A DNA stretch of 64,000 nucleotides from Cryptomeria japonica (lineage: Eukaryota; Streptophyta; Pinopsida; Cupressales; Cupressaceae): contig NC_081411.1 in the NCBI RefSeq assembly GCF_030272615.1, positions 186,999,449 through 187,063,448 of the forward strand. The letters are read 5' to 3'. The first letter of the stretch is position 1. Each line of letters starts with the position of its first letter. Under the pieces are notes generated by a model that ran no database searches, was not told where the DNA came from, and saw only the letters and a program-made list of their open reading frames with translations. Made by a program: the position numbers and the translations under genes. Shown piece by piece: positions 46,881 to 60,369 of the stretch.

Positions 46881-48233
46881 ATGGAAAATTTCACCCACAG
46901 TGGGTTTCTCTTGCGTAAAAATAGTATACATGGTTATTGTGTGCTCTATATGTAGGTCTCTTTTCAATGTTCATTGTCTTCATGTTTTATTCATTTCCAA
47001 AACTATGTGAACTAATTCAACTCATGTTTCTGATTTATGATCAAATTGAGTTTAATAAATGAACTAATTAGATTCCATTTTGGTAAATTACTCATTGGTG
47101 TAACTATGGCAATTATGGATCATATTGGTATCAAAGCTTTATATTGTTGCGTTGTTGCGTTGGATATTGAATTTCTGCCTTTGACAAGATACTCTCCTAG
47201 TGTTCACCAACTTACAGACCACTCTCCTGTCAACCCTTCAACACACATTCAAGCAAACAGTTTTGTACCTAAAATAGTGTTCCTTAACAGTTATGCATGT
47301 TCATCGAGTTTGTATTACTATGTAAAATGCAAAACAACAGAGATCAAAAGTGCAAGAAAAAACACAAGACAATGATTGGAGAACATCATGTGGACTGGAG
47401 AAGCCCCAAAACTAGGAAAAACTCCAACAAGAGTAAGGTCAAAGCTTTGCAATTCACTTTCTCTCAGTCCATACAAGTGTGGACACAGCCTCTAGGGTGT
47501 CAATAAGCTTTGACAACATGAATTTTGAGCTCCTACACATCATCTCTGTTGTTGTACCAGTCAAAGTGAACAATACATGAGGTTTCAGAAAGGGCCAACC
47601 TCACACAAGTCTTCCACATTGTGTATATAGACTCCACATGACCTTCCTAGTTGCCAAAAGGAAGACCAGCATTTAACAACCCTATCTTGGTCACCACAAT
47701 TTTTTATTTATACATTTCTAAAACAATCCGTTCTTAAATCAATGTCCCTATGCAGTTCTATTAATGCAATATTGAACTCAGTTATTAATTCCATCATAGT
47801 TATGCTGTTAACTATTAAGCTCCCAAATCTTTTTACTTAATGTGAAAATCCTGAAAGAATACATATAATTTCCTTGGATAAGCATTGTCAGTAATAACCA
47901 TGTGCTATAAGAATAAATACCAACAATTAAAAGAGTAATAGGTCTTCACTGTGTTTGTTTAATAGAATTGGTAGGTCAATATTGGTCTTGGTTTGGGTGC
48001 TAGGATGCAATATGATCCGAACCATGTAGATAACAAATATCTATTACCCCATTTAAGTAGATTCTAGGGTCTATCAAGGAAGAGGTTTCTTATGCCATTG
48101 TTCCAATAAACTAGGGTAATCCCAAACTAACAAAACATAGACTCTATGCTTTTCTTAACTTACAAGATTGACACACATATACCACTAGCAAATGGAGGGG
48201 GGAGGAGACACTATTTTGCTGATTGTAGTCAAC
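46881..48233. other. Intronic DNA, nothing recognised
   Basis: Frames of up to 112 codons (for example near 47037-47375) have no recognisable motif and no supporting context. No repeat structure was seen. Confidence 0.4.
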
Positions 48234-50500
48234 TGTAATGTCCCCTTCTCAGTGATGTGCATTCAGTGGTCCATTGGCCTATTCCAGAGACCCGTAGGCT
48301 ATTTGGAAAGGAAATTAGGGTTTCTAGTTTTGGAGGTTGTTGTTGCTCGTGAATTAGAGTTTGGATCGCGGATTCTTTCTTGGTTTTCAGAGGGCTTCGC
48401 AGTGGTTTGTCCAACTTTGTGTTCCGAGCACTTTTTGGAATTTACTATTTTTAGTAAATTCTATTTCTGGCAGTGGTCCTGATTATTTTGGCACAGTTGG
48501 TTCTCTTCTTCAGTTGGTTCAGTTGGCTTCGTCACTTTTGGCCTTGAGATGTTTTTGGAGAGATAAGTTCATTTCATTTAAATAATGTTATGTTTTAATG
48601 TTATATTTTAAAGTTGACCCCTTGTCCTAGCGTCATCACTTCAAGTTGTTTTAAAAGGTGGTCTTCAAGGGTGGACGCATCATGGAAGGGATTTAATATT
48701 TCCTAAGGTCTAAAATCTTGCTTATGAAAAGGGGGTGCCAACTTTATGAAGAGAAGTGAATTAAAATAAAGGTTAATTAAGCTTTTAAAAGTGGCGCCAT
48801 CTCTTGGAGGAAAATTCAAATGTGAAATTAGGGCGCACTTTCTAGAAGCCTCTAGAGATTTCTTGTTAAGCTTATAAATGGAGGCCTCTTCCCTTCATTT
48901 GTTATCTTATGTCTATTATAATGTTACTCTGCCAGAATGGTATTGGGGTTGCTTCGAGGAATGAATGCCTCCTAGCCTTGGCATTGCTTCTTGATTGAGA
49001 GATAGCAACTAGTGGTGATTTAGTGTAGTTGTGAGAGTTTGTAGTGAGGATTGCATTGTAGCTTGAGTTGTGCTGGAAGTTTAGTTATTTGCATTTCATT
49101 TCATTTCGGGAGTCGCGGTTAGCAGGGCAGATTTGTAGTTTCACTCATATATTTCAAAATAAAAACATATTCATTCTGGGTATTGCATATTTCCTCTTGT
49201 TTTGGCTGGGTGCTCCTTTGTGCAAATTTGCAGATTCTATTATGAAGTGTTTTATTTTATAGAGAAGAATCGCCATTCTTGCCTGGCGTCACTACTAGGA
49301 ATTGCCTTGGGGTTCGTGTTAAATAATCTGTTGGGTTAATGTCTGATTTCTTGGTATTGGTTTGGTCGGTTCCTTCATAGGAAGCCATTGCTTTTGGTTT
49401 TGGGTCATTCGGACTAGTATCGAGAGAGTAATGAGCATTTTAGTGATTCCATGTGTTGCTGATTAAGCATTTCAAGTGCAGGTCTGTCGTAAATCAGAAT
49501 ATTAAGATTGATCCATGAGTAGAATTTCTTGGACTTATCATTCTTGTTAAGCCCGGGGAGAGTCTTCTATATTGTTGCAGCATTGTATAGTCTTAATCTT
49601 ATGATCTTGGCAAGCATTCACTATCATATTGTAAGCTGAACAGTAGTACTGGCAGCATTTCTTCACATTTTCATTTCACGCTTGTCATGTACATTTAATT
49701 CCATTTCTAAGTTCTTAGCATCTCCGCCATATGGTAGCTCCATTCCCACCCTGGGTTTGAAAGCACATGCTTGGTGTCGAGTTTTCCTTCTAGCAGTTGT
49801 AATTGTAAAGACCCTCTGACCATATGTTAGTCCATCTTGGGCACATTCTTGGTTAGAGTTGCTTTCAGCATGCACTAAGATCCTCTGACCATATGCTAGT
49901 CCATTTTGGGCACATTCTTGGTTAGAGTTACTTTCAGAATGCTTTAAGACCCTCTGACCATATGCTCACTCTTTGCCCAACCCGGGATCCTGGTGTACAT
50001 TCTTGGTCAGAGTTGTATTCCGCATCGTTTTGGTTTAAGTGCTAACCCTAACGGATGTGTGTTGCATTACTTTTTGTAATTGACAAATTGAAAAATTGGT
50101 CTGGGATATTTCATCAGCATACAATGTATATTGTTTTGCTTTAATAATATTGGTTATCTGACTGTGTATTAATTGTTCGTATTAAGTGCTTGTTGGCATC
50201 AAGTAGTTATGAGCATTAGTTGGTTGACAATTGTGTTCCTCTTGGCAACCGTTGGGTCCTTCAAATAGATTATGCATCGTCAAGGAAAGTAGTATGATCT
50301 AGTCGAATCAATTTCGATCCTTGGTTGATCATCTTTCGTATTTTGTAATAATTTGTAATAATTTCATGTGCAAATAAAGATATATTTTACTCCTGTGCTT
50401 GGATGCATTTGCCATCTTTATTGTTAATTCATGTATTATTTTATTAGATGTAGCAATAAAGGTGTTATTGCCTTAAAAGAAATTGGGTCAGATTTTAGTG
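48234..50500 (+). mobile_element. Probable LTR fragment H, right end uncertain
   Basis: Starts TGTAATGTCCCC like fragment I. A clear TATA (GCTTATAAATGGAGGCC near 48869) gives + orientation with a U3 of about 0.63 kb. The downstream part contains a 70-base tandem repeat (49805-50025). Neither a matching right end nor a primer site was found, so the limit near 50500 is a guess from the end of LTR-like sequence. Confidence 0.45.
49805..50025. repeat. 70-base tandem repeat, three copies
   Basis: The unit begins AAGACCCTCTGACCATATG, includes TTGGGCACATTCTTGG and ends TTTCAG; copies start at about 49807, 49877 and 49947. The first two are close to each other and the third is more diverged with an insertion. 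Confidence 0.85.
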
Positions 50501-50819
50501 ACTCATGCCTTTAAAACTTGATAAAGACGAGAAGGGGCCACAAGGTGGTCAAGACCATGAGACTAGGCAATCTTTAAGGATCATCGAGTAAAGGGAACAA
50601 AGGAGAAGTTTACGAGAATCACTCAAGGAAAATACAATCAGACGATTTCCATGTTAGAACCCTTCTTGAGAATGTAGTCAAGCTCAAAAGTCAGGAGAAC
50701 CTTCTCTAGACAAGGGAAGTTGGGAAATGTAGTCAGGATCCTTCATATAATTGTATGAGAGCAGCCTTCGGGGCATCAAAAGGTTGTCGATTGAAGGAGA
50801 AGAAGTTGAGCCAAGGGTT
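50501..50819. other. Intronic DNA, nothing recognised
   Basis: No feature could be assigned between LTR fragment H and the left end of E. Confidence 0.4.
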
Positions 50820-52110
50820 TGTTGATGGAAACCTTATATGCTAAACAATGTGATCAAATAGGATTACCCCAAGGTTTCTTTAGTTAGGTCTTGACAGTGC
50901 AAATGGATAGACTCAGAGTATGTGATGTGATATGCTGGTAATCACAAAGGGACTTATGTTTATGAATCACAATTGGAACTTGCAAACTAACTTCTTTCAA
51001 ACAAAGAAATATCAAAAGGGATAAAGGGATAGGAAATCTATGCTTATTTTAAGGACAATGATAACAATGGATATGCGTTGATAGACAAATTCCTTATGAA
51101 ACTACTTTCTACTTCACCAAAGATAGCTCACAATGCCATAGAAAGAGTGCAATCTCCTAAGTTAGTGAAAGATTTTCACATTGTAAACATCCATCCAAAA
51201 CCTAATGTTGGCGCAATCCAGATGGAACATTCACAATTGAACTTAGACACAATAACAAGGCTCTTTACATTGTAGCTTACAATCAACAAACCACAAAAAG
51301 TACGAACCAAGGAATTCATCACATATCATCGCATTTCTCCATTAAGATCAATGAACTTTAACTAAACTTAACGAAGTAGAAACCATGCAACATATTGAAA
51401 TAACACACAAAATCCACCATATCTTCAATAAAAGTGTTGATGTGTTTTTTATGCACTTCATACATGTTGTCCCCATTTTTGAATTTTCAATGTGACAACC
51501 CTTACAAAATTTTGGTTTAAATGTATTGTTTTTGTCTCCAAGGCACATTTTACGAGGTACAAAACTCACATTTGTTAGTGTCAAATCATTGGGGGGTGCC
51601 TTTGCCATCATTGTCCAAGTTTTGGTGAGTTTTGGTTTTCTTTTTCCTAGCTTTTTGTACAATTTCGGGTTTCAAAGTAGTCACTGCAGATTGAAGATTT
51701 TACTCTTAAGGCATGCTTCTTGAGGCAAAATTTTTGCTTCTTGCTGAACTGGACTAAATCTTCAGTCCATCTTCGATCCACGTTTCAAATTTCATCATGT
51801 TTCAAGTTTGTTTGCTATGTTTTTTCTTCAATTTCGGGTTTTTTCCTCCTGACTGTAGGTGGGAAATTTTCCTTTGATTTCAAGTTTTAATTTTTTCTTG
51901 TTTGTGTTGTAGGGAAATTTTAAAACAATTACAAGTGCACTTTATTTAAAACTTGTCACTTGTAACTTACTTTTTATTTCCCCCTTGCTTTTTATGTCTT
52001 TTAAGTCATTGTTGGAACTTTTTGGACAAATTGCAAGTGAATTTAAAATTATAAGTTTAAAAAGAACTTGTAATTTCTTTTAAAAGTTCCTACTTAAGTG
52101 ATTTTTAGAT

Positions 52111-52260
52111 GTAATAGGGATTTTATTTCCCTATTACATGTTTTATGTCCTTTAAGTTAATTTTAAAACTTGTAAAAGGGATTTTATTTCCCTATTACAA
52201 GTCTTTTTGTCAAAGTCATTTTAAACTTGTAAAGGGGATTTTATTTCCCTATTACAAGTT
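52111..52260. repeat. Hairpin repeats in L, three copies
   Basis: GTAATAGGGA, then TTTTAT, then TCCCTATTAC forms a perfect 10-base-arm hairpin at 52111-52138. Two further copies keep GGGATTTTATTTCCCTATTA at about 52178 and 52235, spacing about 57-61 bases, each with ACTTGTAA upstream. Confidence 0.85.
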
Positions 52261-54129
52261 ATTTTGACATGTCTTTTTGTTCTTTCCTCTCACAAACCCG
52301 AATTTGCCTAAGTGATGAAAAGTGAGATTTAAAACTTTTAGAAGTCTTTAAAACCCGATTACATGTCTTTTGCAAAGCATTTTAACTTGTATTTTCTTGC
52401 GAAGAACCCAATCTGCCTTTCCTTCCAAGTAGTTTGATTTTGGGAGAGTTTGAATCCGATTTTTGTGGGAGAATCCATGAAAGAAGGGAGGCGTGTCATC
52501 TTTGAAGCGTTTTTGCTGCATCTTGGGCCACGTTTTTTTTCCAAATGGAAGGCGTTTTGCTGTTCATTTGCCATGTTTTTGCCTCATTTCAATCCGTTTT
52601 TGAAACATGTATGGAGGCGTTTTTGGTCTCCTAACCTAAGCAATTCATCTCTTTGCTTCAATACGTGGGTTTGCTAGGCGTATTGACCCGTTCTTTCTCC
52701 TCCTTGGATGCCGTTTTTGAAGGAGGAGGTTGAATCAAAATCTGTTTTTGGCTGCCAAGGGTTTTCAGCATGTTTGTTTATGGAGCATTTCAGTTCTTCC
52801 CAAGCTTGTTTGTTTTGGTCTAGTGCATTTTGACCAAGCAAGGATTTGGGTTTCTAAGTGATCTTCCCAAATGGATAAGTTCTTTGAATGCAATTTGTAA
52901 ATTTGTATGATTTTCCCCTCTTTCAGATTTTTCCCATTCATTTGATTTCAGGTTTTACAACTCTGATTACAAGTTGAAGTTTTTCCCTTTTTCCAAGTTG
53001 TCAAGCTGAAAATATTCCTTCCCATACATGTACATGGTCATCCAAATTTGCCATCTTCTCCTTCATGTCAAAATCCCTTTCCCACCATTTCATCCACTCA
53101 TTTCACACCTTCATCCATTTTTCCCATTTAAAGTCTACTTGCAATCGGAATTTTAAAACCCAATTGCAAGTTGTGTCTTCACTTGCAATCAGCCTTCCAG
53201 AACCCCAAATTGGTCCAAAATGCACTCAAAAACACTTGAAAATGAGTCTTAAAGGTCCAATTACAAGTACAAACTTGTGGATACCCATTACACATATGAA
53301 GTTGCATGTTTGTTCTCCACAATTGCAAGTTAATGCTCTTGTTTTTCCATGCATGTAATGAAGTTTCCAGAACCCGAAATTCACTTGTGAGCCCATTTTT
53401 GCATCAATTTATCATCCCTTCCTTTGTTAGTCCTGTTTGCACACACGACCTAGCAAATCAATAAATTAAGGTATGGGCCTTATTTTGCAAGTAGATTTCA
53501 AGATTGGAGGATGATACAAATAAGAGATACAACAACAATTCATGGATGCAAATTATAGAATGCTTTCAAGAGAGAGATGGTCATGACATGAAAAGAGGAA
53601 GGCATCCCTTTCCCTTTTGAATGAATGGTATTACCCCAAGCAAGAAAATAAGATTGAAGTTCGTTGGTGAAAGACATAAAGACTATCAAGGGTGCAAGTT
53701 CTTGTTCCGATTCAAGATGTCTTCACCGATCCAGAATACTTCAAGTTCTAACATCTTGTAGCAGCATGAAGATCATCACAAACAAACGATGATGTAGTTA
53801 GAGTCGTGCCTTCAGACACATAATAGTTTCAGAATTGTAGTTTTCCTTTTGACAAGTTTACTTGTAAAAAAACAATTTTGTAATTGCAAGTTTATCATTT
53901 GCACTTTTTAATTACAAGTAAGCTGATTACAAGTCAATTTAGAATAGGACTTGTAATTTTGAATAAGTCTTAGTTGGTAGTTGGAATAAGTCATGGTGGT
54001 TGAGAGAATTTCTCAAGTTAGTTAGGATCCTCCCACCTTTTTCTCAAGGTTCCTCTCCTATAAATACTTGAGGGGGTTATTGTAACTTTTAATCTTTTGG
54101 CAATGCAACAAAATTCTGCCAGTTTTTAT

Positions 54130-54640
54130 GTGCACTCTTAAGACTTTGAGCTTAGGTGTAAATCAGATTGATTTCAATAAAAGAGGCAAGTTGTGTTGAG
54201 ACTTTGTGCTAATTCAAGTTGTTATGTGACGACATTTTCTGGAGTTGATTGTGATTTTTGTTCTATTGTTTAAGAGGTATTGAAATTCAATCTTGGAGAC
54301 TTTGAGCTGCTAATTGTGTTTAGAGTTATATGTTTGGTTTTCAGATTTGGTCTTGCAGACTTTGAGCTGCTTATCATATTTGAAGCTATTGTGGAAAGCT
54401 CAAGTGGGAAGATAGCTTGTAGACTTTGTGCTGCTTCTATTTTTAAGACTTGTGCATGTAAGGTGAAGTGCATCATGTAGTTAGACTTTGAGCTGCTACA
54501 TACTGTGCTTGGTTAGTAGAAAATCATCTAAAAAAGGCTGATAGGACAGTAGAATTGCTAAAGACTTTGTGCTTTCATTTTTGTTTTCCCGTCTCGGGGA
54601 AGTGACAGAGGTCTTTGTGCTTTCATGGAAACTTTGCTTC
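54130..54640 (+). repeat. Recurrent GACTTTGAGCTGCT motif in R-U5 of L
   Basis: The word GACTTTG(A/T)GCT recurs about eight times, several copies extended to AGACTTTGAGCTGCT, roughly 60 bases apart between 54290 and 54490. It lies downstream of the L TATA, so it would be transcribed. Confidence 0.75.
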
Positions 54641-55725
54641 CCTTTATGTTCCAAAATCCTACGAAAAAAGGTCTCATTTTTGTATTAGCTGTTATTTATT
54701 TCCAATTGCTATTACTTTTCTGTGAAGAGAAAAGAGTATAGTTTTTCTTGAAAGAAGAAGAAAGATTGTTGTCCCACCCATATTAGATTAGTTTAGTTTG
54801 TAGATAGGGGGAGCCTTCCCAAAAGTAGGAGAGTATCATACTCACACACTGTGGCTGAAACCACAATTTTGCACATCCCCCAGGTGTACAAAATTTTCAA
54901 CCAACAATACACAGAGTAAAATACCAAGGTATCTTATCCTCTCTTGAACAAAATCCTCTCAAATGTTGATCCAAATGATCACTTGAGGTGACTCCAAGGT
55001 TCCAAATGCCAGTTCTTGACGTGTGGATAAGCTCAATGGTTGATGTGATTGCTGGTAATCCAAAGGGACTTACATAGTTGTTCTTAGGGGATGAATCTTT
55101 CAAACACAAGGGATGCTCTATGAGTCTAATTTATGCTTTCAAATGATATGCAATGAGGCTCTTTACTTACTACTACTAATGATTGATTGATAAAAAAGTA
55201 CAAAAGAATCAAGGGTTGAGGAAAGCTAAACTAATCCTAGGTATGCAAGGACGATGGACGATCTTTAGTGAAATTTAACTAAGCTTTGCTTTGACATACA
55301 AGGAACAACTCCACAAAGCTAGTGCGATTTTCTAATGTAAGCTAAGGATGTTCAAATCACCACCAGCAACATAGATACCATCAAAGTGATGCATATCAAT
55401 GGGTGAGTAGCAATTGAAGTTGAACTTGAATAAGGAGTTTAGTTGACTACGCAAAGTATTTGGCAATCAGCAAAATACTAGTAGCATGAACATGCGAATT
55501 TCACCATTAATCATCAACTAAGATCTTTCATTCATCTAAAACATCTGAAGAAAGATCTATTCTATTTTTTTTAAATTTTTTTTCTTTTGAAAGGATGAAG
55601 AAACATGCAAATACTCCAAACACAATAAGTCACCAACACTTCAATGATTTTATTATCTCTAGCAGCATCAAAGCAACAATTCTTCAAAATCTCTTCTAAT
55701 GATCCCTTACAAATGAATGAGTTGA

Positions 55726-55736
55726 GCTTAGATAGC
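55726..55736 (-). promoter_or_regulatory. LTR core promoter of C (decayed)
   Basis: On the minus strand GCTATCTAAGC corresponds to GCTATATAAGC in A, followed by the conserved ATTCATTTGTAAGGG-like segment. One TATA base has changed, in keeping with the greater age of C. Confidence 0.5.
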
Positions 55737-55798
55737 TCTCTCAATACAAATGAGTGGCCAAGATCAATCTAAAGTCAAGGGCCAAGATTATGCCACCT

Positions 55799-55816
55799 AA
55801 ACCCTAATTAGGGTTT
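55799..55816. promoter_or_regulatory. Telo-box palindrome in C
   Basis: Perfect AAACCCTAATTAGGGTTT, although the surrounding element is heavily decayed. It sits between the long-ORF region and the core promoter, as in B. Confidence 0.75.
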
Positions 55817-55935
55817 GTTACAACAATACCTAATTATTGTATACCACTAAATATCAGCCAATGAGAAAGTAACAATTTTCTTGCGTAAACTATGAGGAAG
55901 AATCCTCTAATGAGAAAAATCAATGCCACTTGGGA

Positions 55936-58900
55936 TCATAACAAACTTTCATCTAGATGTTTGTTCCCCTTATCTCTTTCTCTATAAGCAAATTCAATGA
56001 ATCTAGACATGATGCAATCAAGCTCATCCATTGGGACACTTGGCATTATCTTCAATTGATCCTCCATGTAATCTAACTCAGCTGAGGATGAGATGAAATT
56101 CTTCTCCCACTCAGGCCCCAATTCATTGATTTTGCCCACAAGTGTCATGAATGATTGAATGTCCTCTAGTTGCTTTTCTGAAAGTGATCCGGTAGTCCCG
56201 AAGAAGATACTTCTTACTCTTTTTGTCATCCTATCAACAACTATATCTACTTCCTCCTTCATCTCTATCCCCAGTATTGTTTCAGCTGCTGCTACTATCT
56301 TGTCATTTATTGCCTTGGTCATCTCTTCAACTCAAATGTAGGCACTGTTGATACCTTCGAACATCTCTTTTCAATCTGAGTGTGCACTACCATTTGTGGA
56401 AGTCATATGACTGCCCTCCCTTCACTACCCCAACATTCACCAAGGTTTGCCTAGGGATATCCATCAACACTTGTAGTCTTGGAATAGTTATCTCCTTAGT
56501 GAAAGTAAAGACATTATAGGAAGCATTAGTGAAAGTAAAGACATTATAGGAAGCAATGAGTGTCTGGGTCTTGTCAAGGATAGTCGTAAGTGTATCGAAT
56601 ACATGTGCTAACTCTCCCACGAACTCATTTGCCTTGGTGAAGGAACTAATAATCCAACTCTTCAACACGTGAGAGTTATTCCTCATCTCGTCCAAATCAT
56701 CAACTGAATCCGGTGGAAGCAATGATGGAGGCATGCTTGAAGGGTCAGCCTTGTCTTATTGAATTCCTAAGTTCCTGCACATAATTCCTTAAGGTATTCA
56801 ATTCTCTTTCCAGTTTCTTCTTGTTTTCTAGTTCAATCTTCAATCTATCTTGGACCGTCTTCACTGAATCACTTAAATCTTTCATATCTTGTTCAGCGAT
56901 GGCAAGACCCAACCCAATTGTTTCCAAGTCACAGTCTTCAACACGATCTCATCTTCCGGCTTGTCACTTCTTGGGGTAGCTATATGTATAATTCGAGACC
57001 CTATATTATCTCTTGTGATCTTGGAAAGCTTAGTTGCTTTCTTCCTCTCAATTGTTTGACCAATCCTCTCCAAGAAGCTATCCAAGTTATTTGTTGCCTC
57101 CTCTTTAGTTACTATCACTTCCGTAGTCATTGTTTCCTTGAGCCATGCTAGAATAGTGGATTGCTCCTTTTCTACTTGTAACTCCTCATTATCATCCTCA
57201 TGCATTATCTCTACATACTCATCTCCTGTGGCCTTGTTGTTTATAGCCCGTTTTTGCATTGTTGGTGGATCTTGTACGTGAGGATGCTTTCCCTTATCTG
57301 TCCTCTCACTTTGATTATCCTGTATTGTCAACCCGAAGGACTCATTCATGCCTTGATCCATGCCTTTCTTGAATGATTGTCCTTTGTTGATAGTTACTCT
57401 ATTCATTGTGACTTCATGTATGGATGAAGTGCTAGTAGAAGGATGATCCAAATTTGTCTTGTGTTTCTTTTGTCTTGACCCTTTGTTGTGACTTCCTTTC
57501 CTCTTGGAACTCTTAGGTTGAGTTGATTGAGTAGCATTCTCACTCATGCTTATGCTCTCAGTTTCTTCGTCGAATGAATCCAAATCTCCCATCAAATCAT
57601 GTCAACTATGCATTCTAGTTCTTCAGTTTGTTGGTTGGAACATCTACCCATCTTCGTGTGTTGGCCATGACAGGCTTCATCATCTCGTCTAATTTGGTGA
57701 TCTCAATGTCAATCCAATTGACCTCCATCTCTTTGTCCATCTCTTGCTCATAAGCACATTGGAGGTGCTTTCCATCATCTTGCACTTAATCAGGTACAAT
57801 AAATACTATACACATATTGATGATCTCTATTGATAGCTTGGAGAACAAGTTCCTTCTAATCTCAAAGTCATCTTTGGCATTCATCCAATAGTCTTCTATA
57901 TGCGGCCTATGCTTGTGCCTGCTACCATTTATCTTCCTTATGTTACCATATGGGTCGAAGTTAGCCCTTGAAGGATATTCAATAAGAGGATAGAATTTCA
58001 TTTCCTCCTCTGACCTCTCGGCTGCTTGTACTGATGGGCATACCTCCACTGATTGTCTAGCTGAGATAGGAAAGGAAATTCCAGCCTTCCATCATCTTGC
58101 ACTTGATTAGGGACAAGAAATACTGTACACATCTTGATGATCTCAATTGATAGCTTGGAGAACAACTTCCTTCTAATCTCAAAGTCATCTCTGGCATTCA
58201 TCCGATAGTCTTCTATATGCGGCCTATGCTTGTGCCTGCTACCATTTATCTTCCTTATGTTACCATATGGGTTGAAGTTAGCCCTTGAAGGATATTCAAC
58301 AAGAGGATAGAATTTCATTTCCTCCTCTGACCTCTCGGTTGCTTGTATTGATGGGCATACTTCCACTGATTGTCCAGCTCAGATAGGAAAGGAAATTCCA
58401 GCCTTATGCCTATTCTTTTGTTACCCTATATAGGTGAGCTTGTATGGTGGAGATGAGCATCCCTAAACTCTTATGTAGGTGAACTTGGGGTATTGAATGA
58501 ACCAAGCTCCATATTTCTCTACTAACTCTTTTGCTTGTGGGGATAGCTTCTGATGGATGCCACCTTGCAATTTTCTTGTTATGTGCATGGAGAAAGCATC
58601 ATTCTCTTTGCTGAAGTGTGCCTTGTTGGGGAAGTGCAGTTGTGTGTAGCACTCACACACTCTTATCTCTACTTGTCCATTTCCAACTTGGCGTCTATAC
58701 GATAGTCCTTTGTATTCATAAGCCCTTGCAAGTGAGTAGATAATGTAGGAGCTCATGTAGAATGCTTAGTGCGTTCTAGTCTTCTTAGCTGTAGATCAAT
58801 GTTATTGCTTATGATCCTTGCCCAATTGATCTTCTCTCCACCCGCTGTCACTACCTCTATGTAGTAAAACATCCAATTCTCGAATGGAGAGGCTTGGGGA

Positions 58901-59471
58901 CTTCCCATGATCCGGTTGAGAAAGGTGATCAAGTCATTATATTCCTCCTTGAAGTCGATTCGGTAGAGCTTGTTAGGCACTTTGGAGAGGTGAGGTCTAG
59001 CCTTTGATATCCAATACTTGTTGATGATGCCTAAGCATTTGTTAGGGTCGTCCTTGAAGATTGCTAGTGCTGCTTATTTATTCTTATATATCATGTCTTT
59101 GTGCTTAGGTATGTCGAATGCCTCATTGATGGCGGGTTTTGAGAGGAATGCTAGGACCTCGCCATCATGTGCCACTATTTGTCTTGTGCTGGTGTTATAG
59201 TGTTTGGCACATTCAACAATTAGCTCATTGCATCGGGTAGCTGGAGCAAAGCCAACTGCTTTCACAATTCCACTTTCAATCATGTTCTTCGATATTCCAA
59301 AGGGTTTGCTCTTGTAAAGAGTTCCTTGGAACTTTCTCATGTCTATCTTGCCTAAATTGGTGTCTCCAACGTTTGCCCATAGGGATATGATCTTCGACTC
59401 CAGTAGCATTCCTTTCAAATCTTCCTTGATGTGAGCCCGTCTTGATATTCCTCCGTTTTAGGGGCTGCCAT
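55936..59471 (-). pseudogene. LTR-borne long ORF of C, fossil copy
   Basis: Homologous along its length to the B protein, from a MAAPK start to a HLDESLL end, at roughly half of residues by eye in the N-terminal part. It is broken many times and includes an internal partial duplication. The Lys/Ser-rich tract (SSKRKGSHNKGSRQKK), the coiled coil (LENKKKLERELNTLRN) and the AWFIQYPKFTYIRV landmark remain clear. Its divergence from A and B shows that the ORF has a long history in this LTR lineage. Function unknown. Confidence 0.75.
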
Positions 59472-60369
59472 CTTTCACCTGTGAGAATTGTCTAGTTAGG
59501 GTTTTGAAAAGATACATTGAAGTATAGAGGATTGAAAATTGTTAATCAAGGATAGCAATTCAACCCAAGGATAGCAATTCAACCTTAGAAATCTTGAAAA
59601 ATCAACATAAACCCTATAGAATTGCTAAAATTTCAACCTTAGATTTCAAACCCTATCCCTTATTAACTCAGATTTTGCTTAGTATTGATCATGAATATGC
59701 AACGAATTCTGATTAATAACAAAATTCAGTAATTAAAGGTTTGAAAATGAATGATGTTCAAAGAATTTTAAAGTTCAAAACCGTTCATGATCCTGATCTA
59801 TAACTGTGCCAGCATATCATCAGGTCTGATTTTAATTAAATGCTTCAGAAAATCGTAAAAATCAGACCTCTATGAGCCGAAGTTGATACTGAGAAAATTG
59901 TCTTTTATGTTGCTTAAATGCTGACATGAAATTCACTGAGTTCCCTTTTGATCAAAATTGCTTTCTTAACATGAAATTGGCTCCCTCCTTGATGTTTCAG
60001 GTTCGCTTCCAGATGATAAAGTTCGCTGTCAGATGATAAAGTTCGCTGTGATAGAGGAAGGAAATCACTTTGATGGTTGAACCAATAAAATGCTCAAGCC
60101 ATCATATATAGGCAATCGCCCAATAGATCTGACATTTGGTGATTCATCTTCTAATGTAGCCGACCTTTCTCATTAAATCATTTGCAATGTTTCAAATTCC
60201 CATATAAGCTGAGCTGCTTTTGCTTTGGATTCAAATTAAAACATTATTCCTTGAGGCCGACTTGTTTGTTTGCCTTTTACGTTTTCAAATTTGAATTAGA
60301 ACAGTCATCTTAATGTCGACTTGCTTTCTCTTGCTAAGTGCATGTTACCTCTACCTTAGGTTGCAGTTT

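Larger units (their letters stand above)
51465..54906 (+). mobile_element. Solo LTR L (3.44 kb) inside C
   Basis: L runs TGTTGTCCCC...AACCAACA and is flanked by a perfect 5-base duplication ATACA (51460-51464, 54907-54911). Removing it restores the C terminus exactly as in B (ATACACAGA..TAAAATACC). A TATA (TCCTATAAATACTTGAGG, near 54058) fixes + orientation with U3 of about 2.6 kb and R-U5 of about 0.85 kb. U3 is studded with ACTTGTAA/TTACAAGT words and carries three hairpin repeats (52111-52260). No ORF of note. It is the youngest insertion in the nest. Confidence 0.85.
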
